Origin: an uncultured Bacteroidales bacterium
Lineage (GTDB): Bacteria > Bacteroidota > Bacteroidia > Bacteroidales > UBA932
Direction: 5' to 3'
Length of the DNA: 64,000 nucleotides
Assembly: GCA_900316245.1 (NCBI GenBank)
Contig: ONCE01000001.1
Coordinates: forward strand, 1 to 64,000
Positions 58,059-64,000 of the stretch are shown piece after piece. Below the pieces are notes generated by a model. That model had not been told where the DNA came from and made no database searches. It was given only the letters and a program-made list of their open reading frames with translations. Made by a program: the position numbers and the translations under genes. The first letter of the stretch is position 1. Every line of letters starts with the position of its first letter.

Positions 58059-61000
58059 ATGGAAAGACCCCGGAGAATATTTGTAGAGAAGCGGGAAGGC
58101 TTCCGCGTTGAGGCTGCCAGCCTCCTCAAGGATTTCAACGAGAACCTCTCGCTGTCTCTTCGTTCACTCAGCCTTTACAATGTTTACGACCTCTTCGGCT
58201 TTTCCGACGAGCTGTTGGAGAAGTGCCGTTACACCGTCTTTGGAGAAACGGTGACGGATGAGGTAAGCGACAACGCCCCTGCGGGCAAGAAATACCTGGC
58301 CGTGGAGTACCTGCCCGGACAGTTTGACCAGCGCGCCTCTTCGGCCGTGGACTGCGTCCACCTCATCGACCCTGAGGCCGATGTCCAGATCAAGAGCGCC
58401 CGCCTGCTGGTCTTCGGAGAAGAGATTACCCCCGAAGAGCTGGACCGTGTGGCCCACTACTTCATCAACCCGGTGGAGAGTCGCCGCAAAGACCTGAGCG
58501 TCCTCTCCCTGGCCGAGAAAGCAGACGTCAAGCCCCTGGAAGACCTGACGGGCTTCATCGATATGAAGGAAGAAGCCTTCGGCCCCTTCTGCAAGAGCCA
58601 CGGACTGGCTATGAATACGGACGACCTCCGCGAGGTGGTGAATTACTTCCGCAAGGAAGGCCGCAACCCCTCCGAGACCGAACTCCGCATCCTGGACACA
58701 TACTGGAGCGACCATTGCCGCCACACCACCTTCACCTCCCAGTTGGAGGAAATCACGGTGGACGAGTCCTTCATCAAGGCCGAACTGCAGGAATCCCTGG
58801 ACCTCTTCCATAAGATGCGCAAGGAGTTGGGCCGAAGCGAAAAGCCCCTCTGCCTGATGGAACTGGCTACCATCGGAGCCCGCTGGCTCAGAAAGAACGG
58901 CAAGCTGGAGGACCTGGAGCAGAGTGAAGAGAACAACGCCTGCAGCATCTTCGTGAACGTGGACGTGGACGGCCAGATGGAAAAGTGGCTGCTCCAGTTC
59001 AAGAACGAAACGCATAACCATCCCACGGAGATTGAGCCTTTCGGCGGCGCTGCCACTTGCCTGGGCGGTGCCATTCGTGACCCTCTTTCCGGGCGTGCCT
59101 ATGTGTACCAGGCCATGCGCGTGACGGGCGCCGGTGACATCTGCGCCCCCGTGAGCGCCACCATCCCCGGCAAACTGCCCCAGCGGATGATTTCCAAGAA
59201 GGCCGCCGCCGGTTATTCCAGCTACGGAAACCAGATTGGTCTGGCCACCACGCACGTGCGCGAGATCTATTCTCCCGGCTACACCGCCAAGAGAATGGAG
59301 ATTGGCGCCGTAGTGGGCGCCGTGAAGGCTTCCAACGTACGCCGTGAGAGCCCCGCTCCGGGAGACGTGATCCTGCTGCTGGGCGGCCGCACCGGCCGAG
59401 ACGGCATTGGCGGAGCCACGGGTTCTTCCAAGCAGCACACCGAGGCCTCCCTGGAGAGTTGCGGCAGCGAGGTGCAGAAGGGTAACGCCCCCGAGGAGCG
59501 CCAGCTCCAGCGCCTGTTCCGCCGTCCGGAAGTGACCCGCCTCATCAAGAAGTCCAACGACTTCGGCGCCGGCGGCGTGAGCGTAGCCATCGGCGAACTG
59601 GCCGACGGCCTGGACATCTACCTGGACCGCGTTCCCGCCAAGTATGCCGGCCTCAATGCCACCGAGCTGGCCATCTCCGAATCCCAGGAGCGTATGGCCG
59701 TGGTGGTGGAAGCCAAGGATAAGGAAAAGTTCGAAGCCCTCTGCGGGGCCGATAATATAGAAGTAACCCACGTGGCCGATGTCACCGCATCCGGCCGGAT
59801 GAGAATGTTCTTCCACGGGGAGGAGGTCTGCAACCTTGCCCGCACCTTCATTGACAGCGCCGGTGCCAAGCACTACGCCAAGGCTGCTATGGGTACCGTG
59901 GAGAATCAGAATCCCTTCATCCGCAAACCGGAAGGCGCCGGCCTGGAAGAGAAGCTGGTGGCCGTGATGAGCAGCCCCAACGTGGCTTCCCAGAAGGGCC
60001 TGGTGGAGATGTTCGACTCCACCATTGGCCGTTCTACCGTTCTGATGCCTTACGGCGGAGCCCGTCAGGCCACCGAGACCCAGGTCTCCGTGCAGAAACT
60101 GCCGGTAGACGGTTACACCGATACCGCCAGCGTGATGGCTTTCGGTTACAACCCGGACCTGGCTCTGTGGAGCCCCTACCACAGCGCTGCCTATGCCGTG
60201 GTGGAGGCCTGCACCAAGGTCTCCTGCGCCGGAGCTGACTATTCCAAGATGCGTTTCTCCTACCAGGAGTACTTCGAGCGGATGACTTCCGACCCTCACA
60301 GTTGGGGCAAGCCCCTTTCGGCCCTCCTGGGTACCCTCAAGATGCAGGCAGCCCTGGGCCTTCCCTCCATTGGCGGCAAGGACTCCATGAGCGGCACCTT
60401 CGAGCACCTGAACGTTCCTCCCACCCTGGTGGCCTTCGGTATCACCACCGTGAATGCCGGAACGGTCATTTCTCCGGAATTCAAGAAAGCGGGCAACAAG
60501 ATTTACCTGCTTAAGCATACGCCCCTGGCCAATTATATGCCCAACACGGACCAGCTCCAGAGCAACTGGACCTGGCTGCGCAGGCAGATTGAGGCCGGAA
60601 AGGTGGTTTCGGCCTGGTCCCTGAGCTACGGCGGCGTGGCCGAGGCCCTGGTCAAGATGTCCCTGGGCAATGCCCTGGGCGTAAACGTCAAACTTCCCGA
60701 GGACGACCTCTTCTCTTTGGGCTACGGATCGGTCGTATTTGAATCTACCGAATCTTTTGAAGAGGCCGTCCTTTTGGGCGAAGTTACCGCTGCCGGCATC
60801 TGCATCAACGGCACCTGCGTGTCGCTGGAGAAGCTGGAAGCGGCTTATGAAGGCAAGTACTTCAAGCTCTATCCTCCCAGAGTGGAGATGCCCGGTCAAG
60901 CCGGGCATGACGAAGGGGTCAATACCATCATGGCCGACACCGATCGGCCCTCCAACCTGGTGTACGCCGGGGCTCCGGTGGAGCATCCCGTTGTGTGTAT

Positions 61001-61757
61001 GCCGGTGTTTCCGGGCACCAACTGCGACTACGATACCGCCAAGGCTTTCCGCACTGCCGGCGCCGAGGTCCGTCCCTTCGTATTCCGCAACCTGACCCCT
61101 GCCGACGTCCTTTCCTCCATCGACGAGCTGGCTGCCCGCATCTCCGAAAGCCACATCCTGGCTTTCTGCGGCGGCTTCTCCTCCGGTGACGAACCGGATG
61201 GCAGCGGCAAGTTCATTGCCAGCGTCATCGGCAATGCCAAGGTGGGCGCTGCCATATCGGCTCTCCAAAAGCGCGGAGGCCTTATCCTGGGCATCTGCAA
61301 CGGCTTCCAGGCCCTGGTCAAGAGCGGCCTGCTGCCTTATGGCAAGCTGGGCTGCGTGACGCCGGATTCGCCCACTCTTTTCCGCAACGACATCAACCGC
61401 CACATCTCCCTGGTGGCTACCACCGAGGTGGCTTCCGTGAATTCTCCCTGGCTGGCCGGCTTCCGCAAAGGCGAGCGGCACAGCATTGCCTTCAGCCACG
61501 GCGAGGGCAAGTTTGTGGTAGGGGAGAAACTGGCCAGGGAACTCTTTGCCAACGGTCAGGTGGCCTTCCGCTACGTGGACAACCCCAACGGCTCCCATTA
61601 TGACATCGAGGGCATCCTGAGCCCCGACGGCCATATCCTGGGCAAGATGGGCCACTCCGAGCGTTACGAGAACAACGTCTTCAAGAACATCAGCGGCAAC
61701 CGCTGCCAACCCCTTTTCCAAAACGCAGTGAATTATTTCCGTAAAACGAACGCATAA
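58059..61757 (+). CDS. purL: Phosphoribosylformylglycinamidine synthase, single-chain PurL
   Basis: A 1232-aa fusion of FGAM synthetase and glutaminase (PurQ) domains. The ATP-binding FGAM part has QFKNETHNHPTEIEPFGGAA and SDPHSWGKP regions. The glutaminase domain (about 965 to the end) has the nucleophile in GICNGFQALV and the final GHSER, both intact. Between them, at about residues 944-965, lies an in-frame palindromic repeat (60888-60950) in place of the usual linker. The start is 6 nt after a terminator. purC follows 1 nt after the stop. Confidence 0.96.
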   Translation: MERPRRIFVEKREGFRVEAASLLKDFNENLSLSLRSLSLYNVYDLFGFSDELLEKCRYTVFGETVTDEVSDNAPAGKKYLAVEYLPGQFDQRASSAVDCVHLIDPEADVQIKSARLLVFGEEITPEELDRVAHYFINPVESRRKDLSVLSLAEKADVKPLEDLTGFIDMKEEAFGPFCKSHGLAMNTDDLREVVNYFRKEGRNPSETELRILDTYWSDHCRHTTFTSQLEEITVDESFIKAELQESLDLFHKMRKELGRSEKPLCLMELATIGARWLRKNGKLEDLEQSEENNACSIFVNVDVDGQMEKWLLQFKNETHNHPTEIEPFGGAATCLGGAIRDPLSGRAYVYQAMRVTGAGDICAPVSATIPGKLPQRMISKKAAAGYSSYGNQIGLATTHVREIYSPGYTAKRMEIGAVVGAVKASNVRRESPAPGDVILLLGGRTGRDGIGGATGSSKQHTEASLESCGSEVQKGNAPEERQLQRLFRRPEVTRLIKKSNDFGAGGVSVAIGELADGLDIYLDRVPAKYAGLNATELAISESQERMAVVVEAKDKEKFEALCGADNIEVTHVADVTASGRMRMFFHGEEVCNLARTFIDSAGAKHYAKAAMGTVENQNPFIRKPEGAGLEEKLVAVMSSPNVASQKGLVEMFDSTIGRSTVLMPYGGARQATETQVSVQKLPVDGYTDTASVMAFGYNPDLALWSPYHSAAYAVVEACTKVSCAGADYSKMRFSYQEYFERMTSDPHSWGKPLSALLGTLKMQAALGLPSIGGKDSMSGTFEHLNVPPTLVAFGITTVNAGTVISPEFKKAGNKIYLLKHTPLANYMPNTDQLQSNWTWLRRQIEAGKVVSAWSLSYGGVAEALVKMSLGNALGVNVKLPEDDLFSLGYGSVVFESTESFEEAVLLGEVTAAGICINGTCVSLEKLEAAYEGKYFKLYPPRVEMPGQAGHDEGVNTIMADTDRPSNLVYAGAPVEHPVVCMPVFPGTNCDYDTAKAFRTAGAEVRPFVFRNLTPADVLSSIDELAARISESHILAFCGGFSSGDEPDGSGKFIASVIGNAKVGAAISALQKRGGLILGICNGFQALVKSGLLPYGKLGCVTPDSPTLFRNDINRHISLVATTEVASVNSPWLAGFRKGERHSIAFSHGEGKFVVGEKLARELFANGQVAFRYVDNPNGSHYDIEGILSPDGHILGKMGHSERYENNVFKNISGNRCQPLFQNAVNYFRKTNA
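60886..60951 (+). repeat. Two-hairpin palindromic repeat, copy 2 (inside purL)
   Basis: First hairpin 60888-60908: stem ATGCCCGG/CCGGGCAT, loop TCAAG. Second 60932-60949: stem GGCCGA/TCGGCC, loop CACCGA. It is read in frame as EMPGQAGHD...MADTDRPS, in the linker before the glutaminase domain. Same order, loops and frame as the rluD copy. Confidence 0.85.
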
Positions 61758-61758
61758 T

Positions 61759-62475
61759 ATGCAAAAAAGAGAACTCATCTTCAAAGGAAACGAAAAAGAG
61801 GTCTTTGCTACCGACAACCCCAATCAAGTGATTTTCCGGTACACGGATGTCACGGTGGCCTACAACAACATCAAGCGCGCCCGCTTCGTTGGAAAGGGCG
61901 TGCTGGACAACCAGATTTCGGCCATTCTGCTGGACTATCTGAACCAGCACGGGATTGAAACCCACTTCATCGAAGTGGTGGGACCGGATGAGCAGCTGTG
62001 CCGCAAAATTGAGATCATCCCCCTGCAGGTGGTGGTTCGCAACCGCCTGGTGAACTCCGAAGCGGTACGTCTGGGTGTTGAGGACGGATTCAAGCCCGGC
62101 AACACCATCGTGGAAATGCGTTACAACAACTCCGAGCTGGGAGACCCGCTCATCAACAAACACCACGCGGTGGCCCTGGGCTTGATGACTTACGAAGAGC
62201 TGGCCCATGTGAAGCAGGTGGCTCTGAGGACCAACGAGCTGCTGGGAGAACTCCTGCACACGGTGGGCATTGAGCTGGTGGATATGCGGCTGGAATTTGG
62301 CCGCGCCTCCGACAACGGCCACATCATCATTTCCGATGAGATTTCCCCGGATACCTGCCGTTTCTGGGACGAGGCCACCGGCGAGAAACTGGACAAGGAC
62401 CGTTTCCGTCTGGACCTGAGCGATGTAGTGGCCAGCTACCGGGTAGTACTTGACAGACTTAATTCTATTGAATAA
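61759..62475 (+). CDS. purC: Phosphoribosylaminoimidazole-succinocarboxamide synthase
   Basis: Condenses CAIR with aspartate. 238 aa, starting MQKRELIFKGNEKEVFATD, with SAICAR-synthase motifs VVRNRLVN and EISPDTCRFWD (ATP/Asp-binding). Length is standard. The start is 1 nt after the purL stop and the end shares a base with the purF ATG. Confidence 0.95.
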   Translation: MQKRELIFKGNEKEVFATDNPNQVIFRYTDVTVAYNNIKRARFVGKGVLDNQISAILLDYLNQHGIETHFIEVVGPDEQLCRKIEIIPLQVVVRNRLVNSEAVRLGVEDGFKPGNTIVEMRYNNSELGDPLINKHHAVALGLMTYEELAHVKQVALRTNELLGELLHTVGIELVDMRLEFGRASDNGHIIISDEISPDTCRFWDEATGEKLDKDRFRLDLSDVVASYRVVLDRLNSIE

Positions 62476-63833
62476 TGGGCGTACTTGCAGTATACGGCGT
62501 TCAGGACGCATCTACTCTCATCTATTACGGGCTTCACAACCTCCAGCACAGAGGTCAGGAAGGAGCCGGCATCATTACCTTTGACGAGGAAGGCCTTCCT
62601 CATTCTTACAGGGGACAGGGCCTTCTGAGTGAAGTATTCACCAACGGGGAGCTCAAGAAACTCCCCGGTAACCTGGGACTGGGCAGCGTCAAGTACGCCA
62701 ATGCCTCCAAGGGCGGTCTCCAGAACGTGGAGCCGCTGTTCTTCCGCCACTATACCGGAGACTTTGCCATGGCCGGCGAAGGCAATCTGGTCAATGCTCC
62801 CCAGCTCACCGCCTATCTGGAGAAGCAGGGCAGCCTGTTCCAAACCAGCACGGACAGTGAGATTCTGGCCCACCTGATCAAGAAGACGGGCAAGGAAGAT
62901 CGCATTACCCGCCTCATCAAGGCTCTCAATATGCTGGAAGGCGGCTTCACCTTTGTGATCGTTACCAAGAACCGCATCTACGCCTGCCGGGACAAATACG
63001 GCATCAAGCCCCTGTGCCTGGGTAAACTGGGAGACGGCTACGTGGTCTCCAGCGAATCCTGTGCCTTTGGCATTATGGGGGCCGAATTTATCCGCGACAT
63101 CAACCCCGGCGAGGTTATTTGCCTGGACGAACACGGCGTTCGCAGCAACCTGTATTCCAAGTTCTCGCGCCACCGTATGTGCGCTATGGAATACATCTAT
63201 TTTGCCCGCCCGGACAGCGACATAGACGGCTGCAACGTGCACGCCTATAGAAAAGAGGCCGGCCGGCGCCTGGCCCGCGAATGCCCCGCCGAGGCCGATA
63301 TCGTAGTAGGTGTGCCGGAGTCCAGCCTCAGCGCCGCCATGGGCTATGCCGAGGAAAGCGGCCTCCCGTACGAGATGGGCCTCGTGAAGCACAAATATGT
63401 GGGCCGAACCTTCATCCAGCCCGTGCAGTCGATGCGCGAACTGGGCGTGAAGATGAAACTTTCTCCCGTTCGCAGCATCGTGGCCGGCAAGCGGATCGTC
63501 CTGGTGGATGATTCCATCGTGCGCGGTACCACTTCCCTGAAGATAGTCCGTATGCTGCGGGAGGCCGGTGCCAAGGAAGTGCACGTGCGCATTGCCAGCC
63601 CTATGATGAAGTACACCTGCCACTACGGAGTGGATACTTCTACCCCTGAGGAACTCCTCTGCTCTCACCGCACCCTGGAAGAGGCCTGCGAGGCCATCCA
63701 GGCCGATTCCCTGGGCTACCTGAGCCCGGAAAGCACCCGCGACTCCTGCTTTGGCTGCGCCGATCCCTGCCAGGCCTGCTTCACGGGCGAGTATCCTACC
63801 TTATTGTATGACGACTTTAACAGCGAAAACTAG
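62475..63833 (+). CDS. purF: Amidophosphoribosyltransferase with a degenerate glutaminase site
   Basis: Makes phosphoribosylamine from PRPP. 452 aa, Bacillus-like type: NLQHRGQEGAGI, PRPP loop IVLVDDSIVRGTTSLK and probable Fe-S cysteines in TCHYG and DSCFGCADPC. The N-terminus is M-GVLAVYG where PurF needs Cys after processing; an in-frame TGA two codons upstream blocks a longer start. The conserved Arg is Lys (GSVKYAN) and the oxyanion Asn is Glu (AGEGNL), while the Asp in TDSEILAHL is kept. The PRTase half is intact. It overlaps purC by one base and purM follows 4 nt downstream. Confidence 0.92.
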   Translation: MGVLAVYGVQDASTLIYYGLHNLQHRGQEGAGIITFDEEGLPHSYRGQGLLSEVFTNGELKKLPGNLGLGSVKYANASKGGLQNVEPLFFRHYTGDFAMAGEGNLVNAPQLTAYLEKQGSLFQTSTDSEILAHLIKKTGKEDRITRLIKALNMLEGGFTFVIVTKNRIYACRDKYGIKPLCLGKLGDGYVVSSESCAFGIMGAEFIRDINPGEVICLDEHGVRSNLYSKFSRHRMCAMEYIYFARPDSDIDGCNVHAYRKEAGRRLARECPAEADIVVGVPESSLSAAMGYAEESGLPYEMGLVKHKYVGRTFIQPVQSMRELGVKMKLSPVRSIVAGKRIVLVDDSIVRGTTSLKIVRMLREAGAKEVHVRIASPMMKYTCHYGVDTSTPEELLCSHRTLEEACEAIQADSLGYLSPESTRDSCFGCADPCQACFTGEYPTLLYDDFNSEN

Positions 63834-63836
63834 TAT

Positions 63837-64000
63837 ATGGCAAAATCTTACGAACAGTCCGGCGTAAATCTGGAAGCCGGTTACGAAGTGGTGCGACGCA
63901 TCAAGCAGCACGTGGCTTCGACCTCCCGTGTGGGCTCGATGGGCAACATCGGTTCTTTTGGCGGTATGTTTGACCTTTCCGTCCTGGGCATCAAGGAGCC
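63837..64000 (+). CDS. purM: Phosphoribosylaminoimidazole synthetase, 5' part
   Basis: The first ~54 codons only: [19 protein letters not shown], then [14 protein letters not shown], which is the PurM (AIR synthetase) N-terminus. The gene runs off the window end. It starts 3 nt after the purF stop and continues the pur operon. Confidence 0.9.
   Translation, partial: MAKSYEQSGVNLEAGYEVVRRIKQHVASTSRVGSMGNIGSFGGMFDLSVLGIKE

Noticed and set aside
58164-61823. A very long open frame antisense to purL (and similar ones antisense to the glucan fusion, lon and ileS)
   Set aside because: These mirror the codon bias of the genuine genes on the other strand (high-GC third positions), lack domain patterns, and the sense frames are clearly functional.

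Overview
The window is a dense, mostly operonic stretch of a Bacteroidota chromosome, most likely order Bacteroidales, with fairly high G+C. The evidence is the promoter type (TAnnTTTG -7 boxes before most transcription units, few Shine-Dalgarno sites), the gene content (Bacteroidales-type glycogen cluster, APH-RapZ fusion, TlpA-like lipoproteins, ileS-dksA-lspA order, a 29-aa basic COX24-like peptide) and the single-chain PurL. No prophage, transposase gene, CRISPR array or rRNA gene was found.

Layout. 0-5 kb: serS, then rluD and a PASTA protein on the minus strand, and lnt on the plus strand. 4.9-10.4 kb: a palindromic intergenic element, a small RHH-like protein, and a minus-strand run lon-ung-coaD-(tandem thioredoxin protein). 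10.5-15.1 kb: HU, a 29-aa basic peptide, rng, alr, a zinc peptidase and a DJ-1 protein. 15.2-16.6 kb: tRNA-Gln, then about 1.3 kb with no credible gene, filled with stem-loops and short tandem repeats. 16.6-24.7 kb: tadA, then a plus-strand run engB-prs-small membrane protein-lipid kinase-membrane PHP protein-phosphoethanolamine transferase-der-nadE. 24.7-37.9 kb: xseAB, then a glycogen/alpha-glucan cluster (branching enzyme, debranching enzyme, GT4, GH57, and a 1412-aa glycogen synthase-phosphorylase fusion) and ribF. 37.9-41 kb: a leader/sRNA-rich gap, greA, HIT, a lipoprotein with a dead thioredoxin fold, tsaB. 41-48.2 kb: cvpA, ileS, dksA-like, lspA, an AmgK-RapZ fusion and a MurU-like enzyme. 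48.2-50.5 kb: tRNA-Ser, a carboxypeptidase-regulatory-like protein, tRNA-Val and a small exported protein. 50.5-57.4 kb: a TolC-HlyD-permease-permease exporter with a divergent AraC regulator, and a YpfJ-type metallopeptidase. 57.5-64 kb: the purine operon purE-purL-purC-purF-purM (purM runs off the end).

How the genes work together. The glycogen cluster encodes chain synthesis, branching, debranching and phosphorolysis in one transcript, with synthesis and phosphorolysis in one polypeptide. The AmgK-RapZ/MurU pair looks like a peptidoglycan sugar salvage module. The pur genes supply IMP synthesis; PRPP comes from prs elsewhere in the window.

Main points for a second look: (1) a two-hairpin palindromic repeat lying in frame inside both rluD and purL, with conserved loops and compensatory stem changes, plus a third half-copy abutting the lon stop codon; (2) a PurF whose glutaminase site appears destroyed (no N-terminal Cys, Arg to Lys, Asn to Glu) while its PRTase site is intact; (3) the synthase-phosphorylase fusion; (4) the AmgK-RapZ fusion beside MurU; (5) the stem-loop array at 15.2-16.6 kb; (6) a promoter-terminator-bounded candidate sRNA and an attenuator-like leader before greA; (7) several start codons 4-8 nt from the -7 box, implying leaderless mRNAs. 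All functional calls are from reading the sequence; no database search was run.
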